64,000 nucleotides of DNA from Alcanivorax limicola (GTDB lineage: Bacteria; Pseudomonadota; Gammaproteobacteria; Pseudomonadales; Alcanivoracaceae): positions 248,001 to 312,000 of the forward strand of contig NZ_JAIOUB010000002.1 in the NCBI RefSeq assembly GCF_019931215.1. The letters are read 5' to 3'. The position numbers and the translations under genes are program-made. Positions 1 through 8,165 of the stretch are shown one piece after another. The notes beneath the pieces were generated by a model. That model ran no database searches. It worked only from the letters and a program-made list of their open reading frames with translations, and had not been told where the DNA came from. Positions within the stretch are counted from its first letter, which is position 1. Every line of letters starts with the position of its first letter.

Positions 1-975
1 GCACTACCGCTGGTGGACCATCTGCCAAATATTGGTGCGCTGGTGCACCTGGTGCTGCTCAATCTGGTGCTGGCCCGGCGCGCCGGGCGCACAGAGCAGA
101 AGCGACGCCGTGCTCAGGACGCCGCGTTGCAGGCCGCCCGGGCTGCCGAACGGGCACTGGAAGCCCGCGTGCAGGAGCGCACCCGGGATCTGGATGTGGC
201 CAACAACCGCCTGCGCGTGGAAGTGGCCGAACGCACCGATGCCCAGGGGCGCCTGCGGGAAGCGCTGGAGAGCGAACGGCGCGCACTGCAAGCCCAACGT
301 CAGTTCGTTGCCATGCTATCCCATGAGTTGCGCACGCCGCTGGCGGTGATTGATACCGCCGCACAAGGCGTGGCGGCGGAGGCAACCATTGAGGATGAGT
401 CGGTGCACCGCCGGGTATCGCGCATTCGCCGGGCGGTGGCGCGACTCATCGGCGTGATCGAGAATCTGTTGGCGGACGACCGGATTGCCTCGCCCTCACA
501 ACTGCGGCTGCGGCATTGTGATATGAGCCATATTTTGCATGAACGTATTGCGTCAAACGCAGATGGGCGCTTGCATTTTCCGCCACCTGCAGAGACGCTT
601 CCGGTACACGTTGATCCGGATCTGATCGGGGTGGTGGTGGCCAATCTGGTGGATAATGCGCTGAAATACTCACCGGCAGATACGCCCGTTGATCTGAGCC
701 TGCACCGCGAACCAGGCGATGCTGGCGAGGATCATGCTGTCATTACCGTGCGCGACAGGGGCCCGGGCGTGCCGCCAGAAGAAGCAGAGAAAGTGTTCGA
801 GAAGTACTACCGCGCCGCCGATGAGCGGAGCATCAGGGGTTCCGGGTTGGGTTTGTATGTATGCCGGGAAATTGTGCGTTTGCATGGGGGTGATATCGCG
901 CTGTTGCCCGCCGGTGAAGGCGGCGGCACAGTAGCGCGCTTGCGGTTGCCCATAGCGAGCAGCCCGCGCCAATAA
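1..975 (+). CDS. Sensor histidine kinase, C-terminal part (cut by left edge)
   Basis: The reading frame is open from base 1, so the N-terminus lies outside the window. A hydrophobic stretch at the start looks like the last membrane helix. It is followed by a long charged coiled coil, then a HisKA dimerisation domain with the H-box SHELRTP (phospho-accepting His codon 322-324). The HATPase domain has the N box NLVDNALKYS, a G1 box around DRGPGVP and a G2 box GSGLGLYVC. It would autophosphorylate in response to a signal read by the missing N-terminus. No receiver domain and no response regulator gene are visible; a partner could lie upstream. Only 18 bases separate its stop from the TonB-dependent receptor, so the two may be co-transcribed. 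Confidence 0.9.
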   Translation, partial: ALPLVDHLPNIGALVHLVLLNLVLARRAGRTEQKRRRAQDAALQAARAAERALEARVQERTRDLDVANNRLRVEVAERTDAQGRLREALESERRALQAQRQFVAMLSHELRTPLAVIDTAAQGVAAEATIEDESVHRRVSRIRRAVARLIGVIENLLADDRIASPSQLRLRHCDMSHILHERIASNADGRLHFPPPAETLPVHVDPDLIGVVVANLVDNALKYSPADTPVDLSLHREPGDAGEDHAVITVRDRGPGVPPEEAEKVFEKYYRAADERSIRGSGLGLYVCREIVRLHGGDIALLPAGEGGGTVARLRLPIASSPRQ

Positions 976-993
976 GAAAAAGGACGTTCGGGG

Positions 994-3249
994 ATGCGAT
1001 TTTTTGTTTATTGCTGCGTGCTGGGCATGTCAGCCACTCACGCTGCAGAGTTGCCTGCGGTGCGCGTGGTGGCGGAGGAATCCGCCGACACCACCCAGCG
1101 GTATGCCGACAGTCATATTGATGCCGAGCGCCTGGCCAGCGGCGCGCCCGTCAATGCGGAACAGATCGCTTTGCGCACGGTGTCGCTGCAGATGACACAG
1201 CCGGACAATCGCAACACCGGTATTTTCCTGCGGGGTCTGGGCACCACCGCGTTCAACGACGGCATGCGCGGCAGCGTCGGCGTGACCGTGGACGATGTGT
1301 ATCTCGGCCGCCAGGCCATGTTTCCCGCGCATCTGTATGACCTGGCAGGCGTCGACGTAGCGCGCACCCCGGTGCTCAACGGTCCGGGCCCGGCTACCAG
1401 TGTTGGCGCGCTGCATGTGCGCCACCAGCAGCCCGAATGGCGCACCGGCGCCGCCCTGCAGAGCACGCTTGGCAGCCAGGGTTTGATACAGCACCAACTG
1501 GTGGCCAATGGTGAAATGCTGCCGGGACAACTGGCGGCACGGGTCTCCGCCTACCGCCATCGGCGCGATGGCCTGGTCGAAAATCGCTTCAACGACCGCA
1601 AGCTCAACAATGCACATCACGATGGCGCCCGGGTGCAGTTGTTGTGGCAACCGTTGCCGGATATCCAGGCGCGTTTGTTGCTCGAACGCACCCATCTGGA
1701 TGAAAACTGTTGCGCTTACTCCGTTGCCCATTACAGCCAGGCCTCCCGGGCACGGGCCGCGGCGCTGGGCCATACACTGTTGCCCGCCGATCCTTTTTCG
1801 CGCCAGGTCGCCCAGGACACGGAGAACCGTCGGCTGGTGGATCAGGACGCTGCCACCCTGCATCTGAATGCCTGGGTGTCACCCGCCCTGCAGTTGGTCA
1901 GCGTGACCGGCTGGCGCGATTGGGACATGGATTCCTGGCAAGACCTGGACAGCATTGCGCTGGCCATTGCCCCGCGCGGCGGCGCCTCCATGCAGCATCA
2001 GCAATGGAGCCAGGAGCTGCGCCTGCAAGGTGCGCTGGGCACGTCGCTGGATTATCGCCTGGGCGCCTTGTATCTGGCGCAATCCCACGAGCGCACGCGC
2101 AGCCTGCAATACGGCCCGGATGCCGCCCGCTGGTTCACGGCCGGCCTGGGATTGCCGCCGATGGATGACGCGCTGCTGGCCAGCGTGCTGGATGGCGGCA
2201 CGGTGGTATCCCCCGGTACGGAATCCGCACGGCACCGTGCGCTGTATGGCCAGCTGGACTGGACGCCCCTGCCCGATCTGGCAGTGAGCGCGATCCTGCG
2301 CCAGAGCCATGAGCGCGCACGCGGCCGCACCGGGCGACGGGTCAGCGGCTTGCAAGCCATCCCGCCGATACCGGAGTTTCTGGGGCTGCGCGCGGCACTG
2401 CTGGGCCAGGACAGCGATGCCCGGCATCAGGTGCATGACGACAGCCTGGATGGCAGCCTTTATGCCCGCTATGCCGCCGCGTCAGGCATGCGCTACGAGG
2501 CAGGTGTCAGCACCGGCTTCAAACCCGGCGGCATCAATGGTGAAACCGTCTCCGGCAATGTGCCGCCCACCTTCGAGGCCGAACACAGCCGCAGTGTGGA
2601 AACCAGCGTCATCGCCCCGCTGCCCGGTCAGGCCGAGGTGCGCGTCACGCTCTACCAGTTGGACATCCGCGATTATCAGGCACTGACCTACAACCCGGAT
2701 TCGTCACCGCTGATTCCGCAGATGAACAACATCATCAATGTCGAGCGGGTGCGCTCCCGGGGCGTGGAAACGGAAATGCAGATCCCGCTGCCCGCCGCGT
2801 TGCATCTGGCGACCGGCGCGGGCTACAACGACGCCCGCTATATCGATTTTCCCGACGCCCCCTGCCCGCCGGAATCCGGCGTACTGTTTTGTGATCTCAG
2901 CGGCAAACGTATGGCCAATGCCCCCCGCTGGACAGCCTTTGCGGACGTGCAACACAACTATCAACTCGGCGACGGGCGCCAGCTTTACAGCGGCCTGCAC
3001 TACCACTGGCGCAGCGGCTATCACGGCACCACCGAGCGCGGCACCGGCAGCTACGTCAGCAGCCGGGGACTGCTGGATGCGCGCATCGGCTTGCGCCATG
3101 CGCGCTGGGACGCCGCGCTGTGGGCGCGCAATCTCACGGATGAAGATTACATGACCGCCGTCTTTGCACTGAACGGCGGCGGCGACTACGGCGCACTGGC
3201 AGGCGCACCGCGCACGGTGGGCGCCAGCCTGGTGCTGCGCACGCGCTGA
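994..3249 (+). CDS. TonB-dependent outer-membrane receptor
   Basis: 751 residues, the usual size of a TonB-dependent receptor. A signal peptide (about residues 1-17, ending near THA-AE) is followed by a plug domain with FLRGLGTT and VDDVYLGR, then a long beta-barrel with alternating aromatic strands. The C-terminal strands contain the typical NLTDEDYMTA motif, and the chain ends in VGASLVLRTR. These receptors import scarce ligands such as siderophores, cobalamin or carbohydrates using TonB energy. The ligand cannot be read from the sequence. The usual plug motif QGPQGTLYGRN is replaced by NGPGPATSVGALHV, so this is a divergent member. The gene follows the histidine kinase by 18 bases, which suggests a shared signal. 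Confidence 0.88.
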   Translation: MRFFVYCCVLGMSATHAAELPAVRVVAEESADTTQRYADSHIDAERLASGAPVNAEQIALRTVSLQMTQPDNRNTGIFLRGLGTTAFNDGMRGSVGVTVDDVYLGRQAMFPAHLYDLAGVDVARTPVLNGPGPATSVGALHVRHQQPEWRTGAALQSTLGSQGLIQHQLVANGEMLPGQLAARVSAYRHRRDGLVENRFNDRKLNNAHHDGARVQLLWQPLPDIQARLLLERTHLDENCCAYSVAHYSQASRARAAALGHTLLPADPFSRQVAQDTENRRLVDQDAATLHLNAWVSPALQLVSVTGWRDWDMDSWQDLDSIALAIAPRGGASMQHQQWSQELRLQGALGTSLDYRLGALYLAQSHERTRSLQYGPDAARWFTAGLGLPPMDDALLASVLDGGTVVSPGTESARHRALYGQLDWTPLPDLAVSAILRQSHERARGRTGRRVSGLQAIPPIPEFLGLRAALLGQDSDARHQVHDDSLDGSLYARYAAASGMRYEAGVSTGFKPGGINGETVSGNVPPTFEAEHSRSVETSVIAPLPGQAEVRVTLYQLDIRDYQALTYNPDSSPLIPQMNNIINVERVRSRGVETEMQIPLPAALHLATGAGYNDARYIDFPDAPCPPESGVLFCDLSGKRMANAPRWTAFADVQHNYQLGDGRQLYSGLHYHWRSGYHGTTERGTGSYVSSRGLLDARIGLRHARWDAALWARNLTDEDYMTAVFALNGGGDYGALAGAPRTVGASLVLRTR

Positions 3250-3272
3250 CAACCTGCATCATTGCCCGCGCT

Positions 3273-3488
3273 TTACATGCCGCGTTGGCTGCGAAAATAA
3301 GCGACCAACGCATTGGCATGCCCATGGCCAAGCCCGTGATCATTCTTCAGTAGCGCCACCATCTCCATGTGCTTGAGTTCTTTTTGTGCTTCCAGCAGCT
3401 CAAGCCAGTGGTTGATGGCGAATCCGTAGCGCTTCTCGATAGACGGGAAGTATGACGCCGGGCCCTGCACCTTTTTCTCTTCTGCCAT
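3273..3488 (-). CDS. DUF4287 domain protein
   Basis: A 71-residue protein starting MAEEKKVQGP. I chose the ATG at 3488 because a GGAGAG ribosome site lies just upstream; a longer frame to 3515 exists but has no such site. The motif ASYFPSIEKRYG and the ending HGLGHGHANALVAYF are characteristic of DUF4287, a small family of unknown function often fused to or found near DUF5655. It is convergent with the TonB-dependent receptor, 23 bases away. No regulator or partner is evident. Confidence 0.8.
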   Translation of the reverse strand: MAEEKKVQGPASYFPSIEKRYGFAINHWLELLEAQKELKHMEMVALLKNDHGLGHGHANALVAYFRSQRGM

Positions 3489-3641
3489 AACGCTCTCCAC
3501 AAACGCTCCGCACAAGCACTGTGCACATGAGGCTGACCGGATTGGTCGCCGTTAGTCGAAAGGCGCGGTGGCAATTCGACATCCTCTCCACAACCGGACG
3601 CCAGGGATCACGGCTGTCTCGCAACATGTCATGCCCGCGCT

Positions 3642-4364
3642 TCACTGCGGGGAGGCCGTGGGTCGGAGGGTGATTTCGGTGGTATCCACGCTATCCGGTG
3701 CTTCGATTACCTGACGTACCGCCCGGGCGATATCCTCTGGCTGCAACGCAATGGCACGGTACTGATCCATTACCGCCCTGGTGTCTTCATGCGTAATGGT
3801 CGACGCCAGATCGCTTTCCACCACGCCGGGGTTCACACAGGTCACGCGGATGGCACTGCTTTCCTGTCGCAGCCCATCGGAAATCGCGCGCACCGCAAAT
3901 TTCGTGGCGCAATAAACGGCGGCAGTGGGCACAACCTGCAATGCGCCAATCGAGCCGATGTTGATGATCTGACCGCTCTCCTGCCGCGTCATGATCGGCA
4001 GCACGGCACCGATGCCCCAGAGCACACCCTTGATGTTCACGTCGACCATGCGCTCCCACTCATCCAGTTTCCCGGCGGCAAGGGGGGACAGAGGCATGAC
4101 ACCGGCATTGTTCACCAAAACGTCGATGCGCCCCCAAAGGTCCAGGGCCGCCTGGGCGAACGCTGCCATGGCGCTGCGATCCGTGACGTCCAGTATCCGA
4201 GCCTCTGCCGTGCCGCCGGCTGCGCGAATTTCCTGGGCGATGGCGTCAATACGGTCGCCTCGGCGCGCCCCGAGCAACACCTTGGCGCCGTGGGCAGCGA
4301 GCTCCCGGGCGATGCCTTCACCAATGCCGCCGGACGCGCCGGTTACCAGGACAATCTTGTTCAT
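3642..4364 (-). CDS. Short-chain dehydrogenase/reductase (SDR)
   Basis: 240 residues, the classical SDR length. The Rossmann cofactor motif TGASGGIG is near the N-terminus, NNAGVM is at about residue 87, and the catalytic Tyr and Lys are in VYCATK. A basic pair just after beta-2 (GARRGD) favours NADPH. Family members reduce or oxidise small alcohols and ketones; the substrate is unknown. The start at 4364 (MNKIVLV) is chosen over longer frames because AGGAGAG precedes it. The gene is divergent from a LysR regulator, 97 bases away, which is the usual arrangement for a LysR-controlled single enzyme. Confidence 0.88.
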   Translation of the reverse strand: MNKIVLVTGASGGIGEGIARELAAHGAKVLLGARRGDRIDAIAQEIRAAGGTAEARILDVTDRSAMAAFAQAALDLWGRIDVLVNNAGVMPLSPLAAGKLDEWERMVDVNIKGVLWGIGAVLPIMTRQESGQIINIGSIGALQVVPTAAVYCATKFAVRAISDGLRQESSAIRVTCVNPGVVESDLASTITHEDTRAVMDQYRAIALQPEDIARAVRQVIEAPDSVDTTEITLRPTASPQ

Positions 4365-4461
4365 TGTGCTCTCCTTCTGTGTGGATGAAGGAAAGGTAGA
4401 CATTTCCCGTTGTAGCCGGTATCCCTTCACTTCTGGACTCGGCGGTTAGCGGTGCTTGACA

Positions 4462-5343
4462 ATGAATATCGATCTGAATTTGCTCTCTTTGTTTCAGGCG
4501 GTGGCGGAAGCAGATAACTTCCGCGCTGCGGCGGACCGACTCGGTGTGACCCGCTCCGCCGTAAGCCAGGGCATGCGGCGCCTGGAAGACAGCATCGGCA
4601 CTGCGCTGGTCACGCGTACCACGCGCTCGGTCAGGCTGACCGAAGCCGGTGAGAGGTTGTCAGCGGCGCTGGCGCGACCGCTGTCCGACATTTCCGGAGT
4701 GCTGGAAAGCCTGGCGGCAGAAGATCAGCCGCGCGGCCTGTTGAAGCTCGCCGTGACCTCGATCGCCGAGCAGTTTCTATCCGGTCCCTTGCTCGCCGCT
4801 TTCGCCGAGGCCCACCCGGCGATCACCCTTGATGTGACAGTCACCGATGAGGAGTGCGATATCGTTGCGGCCGGTTTCGACGCGGGCGTCCGACTGGGAG
4901 AGGTGATTGAACAGGACATGATTGCCGTGCCCGTTACCGGCCCCCAACGAGAAGCCGTTGTGGCCGCACCGGCCTACGTGGCCACGTATGGTGCGCCCAC
5001 CCATCCCCGCGATCTGATTCACCACCGCTGCATCGGCTGGCGCCGGGCGCCGGGTGTTGCGCCTTATCGGTGGGAGTTTGAAGAAAACAACGTTGCCTTT
5101 GACGTTGCCGTGGCACCGCAAATCACCACCAACGACCTGCGCCTGATGCTGCGTTCAGCGCTGTGTGGTGCCGGTATCACTTTTGCGACGCGCGAGACCT
5201 TCCGGCCCTACGTGGAACGCGGCGAGCTGGTCTGGTTACTTGAGGACTTCCTGCCGCCATTCCCCGGGTTTTATCTCTATTACCCGCAGCGCAAAAACCT
5301 GGCGCCAAAGTTGCGGGCGTTGATCGACCACGTGCGTCACTGA
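4462..5343 (+). CDS. LysR-family transcriptional regulator
   Basis: 293 residues from the ATG at 4462; an in-frame TTG at 4456 would add only two residues. The N-terminal winged helix-turn-helix (LNLLSLFQAVAEADNFRAAA, then GVTRSAVSQ) is typical of LysR. It is followed by a periplasmic-binding-protein-like effector domain. The sequence resembles the subgroup that controls divergent SDR or quinone oxidoreductase genes. It probably regulates the adjacent SDR from the shared 97-base gap and itself. The inducer is unknown. Confidence 0.9.
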   Translation: MNIDLNLLSLFQAVAEADNFRAAADRLGVTRSAVSQGMRRLEDSIGTALVTRTTRSVRLTEAGERLSAALARPLSDISGVLESLAAEDQPRGLLKLAVTSIAEQFLSGPLLAAFAEAHPAITLDVTVTDEECDIVAAGFDAGVRLGEVIEQDMIAVPVTGPQREAVVAAPAYVATYGAPTHPRDLIHHRCIGWRRAPGVAPYRWEFEENNVAFDVAVAPQITTNDLRLMLRSALCGAGITFATRETFRPYVERGELVWLLEDFLPPFPGFYLYYPQRKNLAPKLRALIDHVRH

Positions 5344-5357
5344 AAGATGAAGATCGC

Positions 5358-5969
5358 TCAGGGCTTGCTGCGGGCCAGGACGCCGAGGGTGAGGGTGGTA
5401 AAGGCTTCCCGGGCGTTATCCAGCAACGCCTCGCGGCGCTCGGGTTGCTCCAGGAAATCCAGGCACAGCCAGACGCTATGGCGCACCAGCAGGTCGACGG
5501 CCTGACGCAGAAGAACCGGGTCGATCGCGCTAAGTCCGGGAAACCGGCACAGGTCCTCGTGCATGTCCTGGGCAATATCCGCCAGGGTCTGGCGCACGAC
5601 ATCACGCAGCGGCCCCGGTGGGCCGTGCAGTTCACGCAGGGCCACGGTGAAGACATCCGCATACTGTTGCGCGTGATCGAACAGCCAGCCGACCACGTCG
5701 AGGGAAGGCGGCGCGCCGGGTGCCGCGTTCGCCCGTGCCGCACGAATGCCCTGGCGCAGCTGGGTGGCGAAGTCTTCCGCGATGGCCTGCAGCATCGCGT
5801 CCATATCATCAAAGTGGCGATAGAAGGTGTTGTGGTTCAGCCCGGCTTCCCGCGCGACTTCTCGCAACACCAGTCCGTGCGCGCTGCCGCGACGTGCGGC
5901 CAATCGTGCCGCAGCGTTCAGCAGCAGCCGTTTGCCTTCCGGCATAACGATGCCTGACGCCTTTGCCAT
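5358..5969 (-). CDS. TetR-family transcriptional repressor
   Basis: 203 residues. The N-terminal helix-turn-helix includes LVLREVAREAGLNHNTFYRHF, matching the TetR signature up to the conserved TFYRHF helix. The remainder is the divergent all-helical ligand and dimer domain. The gene is divergent from a fumarylacetoacetate-hydrolase-family gene. The gap between them holds two perfect 16-bp palindromes, which are the likely operators. It therefore probably represses the FAH/MBL operon and itself. The ligand is unknown. Confidence 0.9.
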   Translation of the reverse strand: MAKASGIVMPEGKRLLLNAAARLAARRGSAHGLVLREVAREAGLNHNTFYRHFDDMDAMLQAIAEDFATQLRQGIRAARANAAPGAPPSLDVVGWLFDHAQQYADVFTVALRELHGPPGPLRDVVRQTLADIAQDMHEDLCRFPGLSAIDPVLLRQAVDLLVRHSVWLCLDFLEQPERREALLDNAREAFTTLTLGVLARSKP

Positions 5970-5992
5970 CCCGTTGCTCCGTTTGACAGGGG

Positions 5993-6041
5993 GTATCCAA
6001 CTGGATACTTTACGGCATATCCCAGGTATCCAGTTGGATAC
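5993..6041. promoter_or_regulatory. Paired 16-bp palindromes, likely TetR operators
   Basis: Two sites, 5993-6008 (GTATCCAACTGGATAC) and 6026-6041 (GTATCCAGTTGGATAC). Each has perfect 6-bp arms GTATCC/GGATAC around a 4-bp centre, and the two are exact reverse complements of each other. Centres are 33 bp apart, about three helical turns, so two dimers would sit on the same DNA face. They lie 24 bp upstream of the TetR start and 28 bp upstream of the FAH start. Binding is inferred, not shown. Confidence 0.8.
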
Positions 6042-6069
6042 ATGCTAGCGCATCACGGAGGGCTTGTGG

Positions 6070-6981
6070 ATGAAAATCAAACGCCTGCGCGACGCAGCTG
6101 CCCCGGAAGGCTCACGCCTGGTGGTCATCGATGGTCCGCCTGGCGCACAGCCACCGGACTGGTTGTTGCCGCTCGCGCCTGCCATTGCGGGGCCACTACC
6201 TGACATGACCGGGGCGGCTACCGAGGCCGGGGAAGCGGCACTGCTGCCGTTTCAGCCGCGCTCGTTTCGCGACGGCATGTTGTTCGAGCGTCACTGGATT
6301 CAATCCTCGCGCGGCTATGTGCGCCGCTTCATGCCGTCGGTGTATCCCCTGACGCGGCTCTACGAAACCGTGATGCGTCGGCCCTTCCCGGCCTTCCGGC
6401 CACCCGCCCTGTGGCAGCGCCAGCCGATCTATTACTTCGGCAATCATCTGAGCATCGTTGCCGGTGATACCGCCGTCGCCTATCCCGATCACACCCGCGC
6501 TTTCGACTATGAGCTGGAGCTCGGCATCGTGCTCGGCAAACCGCTGCATAACGCCTCACCCGAGCAGGCGCTGGACGCCATTGGCGGCTTCGTCGTGTTG
6601 AATGATTTTTCAGCCCGGGACATTCAGCGCGCAGAAATGCAATCCGGTTTCGGTCCGCAAAAATGCAAACATTTCATGTCGTCGATCTCGCAGCAGCTGG
6701 TCACCGCCGACGAGGTGCTGCCGCGCATTGACGCACTGGCGGGCACCGTTCATCTCAACGGCGATCTGGTGACACGCACCTCTACGGCCGGCATGCGTTA
6801 CTCGCCGGGTGAGCTACTGTCTTTTCTGTCACACAACGAGCCTCTTTTTCCCGGCGAGTTGATCGGCACCGGCACACTGCCCGGCGGCTGCGGGATGGAA
6901 GCGGGCCGCTTGCTCGAACGCGGCGACACCTTGCGCCTTGCTATCGAAGGCGTCGGCGAGATCACGCATACCATCCTGTAA
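6070..6981 (+). CDS. Fumarylacetoacetate hydrolase family protein
   Basis: 303 residues from the ATG at 6070, which follows a GGAGG site with good spacing; an in-frame TTG at 6064 is less likely. The C-terminal FAH fold is visible as DYELELGIVLGK (acidic metal ligands), then VLNDFSARDIQ, then GELIGTGTLPGGCGME near the end. The family hydrolyses C-C bonds of acylpyruvates or performs related hydratase and decarboxylase steps on a divalent metal. The N-terminal 90 residues are not recognisable. It is the first gene of a pair with the MBL-fold hydrolase, downstream of the palindromic operators, so TetR control is likely. The substrate is unknown. Confidence 0.87.
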   Translation: MKIKRLRDAAAPEGSRLVVIDGPPGAQPPDWLLPLAPAIAGPLPDMTGAATEAGEAALLPFQPRSFRDGMLFERHWIQSSRGYVRRFMPSVYPLTRLYETVMRRPFPAFRPPALWQRQPIYYFGNHLSIVAGDTAVAYPDHTRAFDYELELGIVLGKPLHNASPEQALDAIGGFVVLNDFSARDIQRAEMQSGFGPQKCKHFMSSISQQLVTADEVLPRIDALAGTVHLNGDLVTRTSTAGMRYSPGELLSFLSHNEPLFPGELIGTGTLPGGCGMEAGRLLERGDTLRLAIEGVGEITHTIL

Positions 6982-7006
6982 CAGAGAGCTGTAACGGAGA
7001 GACGGC

Positions 7007-8098
7007 ATGGGTGCAACATGGCTGACGGGTCCCGGAAGGTTGCTGACACGCTTCGGTGAGCGGCCACTGTTTCGTGAGGGGCTGTATCGCGTCGCACAAG
7101 ACAGCTATGCTTGGATGGTGCCCAACGGCGCCTGGGGCGAAACCAATATCGGCTTGCTGGATTGCAAGGGCCAGAGCGTCCTGATTGATACCTGCTGGGA
7201 CCTGGGCCATACCACCGAAATGCTGGACGCGATGCAGACCGTTACGGCGGATTCGCCCATCAGCCATGTCATCAATACACACGCCGATGGTGACCATTGC
7301 TGGGGCAACCAGTTGTTTGCGGAGCAGACCATTATTGCGTCGCAAGCCTGCGTCGATCAGATGCACCACACCAGCCCCCGCGCCATGACCGCGCTCAAAC
7401 ACGCGGCATCGGTGTCGCGGCATTTTCCCATGCGCACCGTCTCTGACTTTGGCTGCTACATGGGCGAGATGTTGTCACCCTATGATTTTCGGGGTGTGCG
7501 GGTAAAAGCCGCCACGCAAACCTTTGTGCAAGAGACGGCGCTGCGCATCAATGGTGTGGAACTGCTACTGACCCAGGTGGGCCCGGGCCATACCGATGGC
7601 GATATCATCGTATTTGTGCCGGAGCGGCGGGTGGCTTATACCGGCGATATCGTATTCGCCGATTCGACGCCTGTTGCCTGGGCCGGGCCGGTGGAGAATC
7701 TTGTTAGTGCACTGCAACGGTTGCTGCAACTGGATGCGGATGTGCTGGTACCGGGCCACGGGCCGCTGGCCACGCGCAAGATGGTGCGCCAACAAATCGA
7801 CTACTGGGAATTCTTGCAAGCGCAGCTGTACACGGCCTGCCTTCGCGGCGTGCCACCGCAAGACGCGGCCCGTGAGTTACTGCTGTCTTCCCGTTTCCGC
7901 AGCACGCCGTTCGCCCGTTGGGGCTCACCGGAGCGGGCCATCAGCAGCGCCTTTACCCTGTACCGCCATTGGGGAGCACCGCCGAGTCCTTTACCCGGAA
8001 AACTGGGCATCCTGAATGTGCTCAGGCATCAGGCCAGCCTGGCCATGGACATGCCTGAGGCGTCGCCGGCGATCATGCACTGCCGTCACCGGCGATAG
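7007..8098 (+). CDS. Metallo-beta-lactamase-fold hydrolase
   Basis: 363 residues. All metal-ligand motifs are present in order: HADGDH (about residue 86 on), GPGHTDGD, TGDIVF and VPGHG. The enzyme should therefore bind two zinc or iron ions and be active. The family includes hydrolases, lactonases and persulfide dioxygenases, so the reaction is not defined. It starts 25 bases after the FAH gene and ends at a strong terminator, so the two form an operon. Ring-opening or acyl-ester hydrolysis feeding the FAH enzyme is a reasonable guess only. Confidence 0.87.
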   Translation: MGATWLTGPGRLLTRFGERPLFREGLYRVAQDSYAWMVPNGAWGETNIGLLDCKGQSVLIDTCWDLGHTTEMLDAMQTVTADSPISHVINTHADGDHCWGNQLFAEQTIIASQACVDQMHHTSPRAMTALKHAASVSRHFPMRTVSDFGCYMGEMLSPYDFRGVRVKAATQTFVQETALRINGVELLLTQVGPGHTDGDIIVFVPERRVAYTGDIVFADSTPVAWAGPVENLVSALQRLLQLDADVLVPGHGPLATRKMVRQQIDYWEFLQAQLYTACLRGVPPQDAARELLLSSRFRSTPFARWGSPERAISSAFTLYRHWGAPPSPLPGKLGILNVLRHQASLAMDMPEASPAIMHCRHRR

Positions 8099-8100
8099 CC

Positions 8101-8141
8101 AAAGAAAAACCCGGGCAGTGTTGGCTGCCCGGGTTTCTTTG
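8101..8141. terminator. Bidirectional rho-independent terminator
   Basis: Perfect 12-bp arms AAACCCGGGCAG (8107-8118) and CTGCCCGGGTTT (8125-8136) enclose a 6-base loop. An A-rich tract precedes the hairpin and a T-rich tract follows it, so it can work on both strands. It sits between the convergent MBL-fold and haem peroxidase genes. Confidence 0.92.
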
Positions 8142-8165
8142 TGGCGGTGTGACTACTGTGCTTCC

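Noticed and set aside
8101-8141. Small RNA gene at the hairpin
   Set aside because: The perfect stem with flanking A and T tracts between convergent genes is fully explained as a bidirectional terminator.
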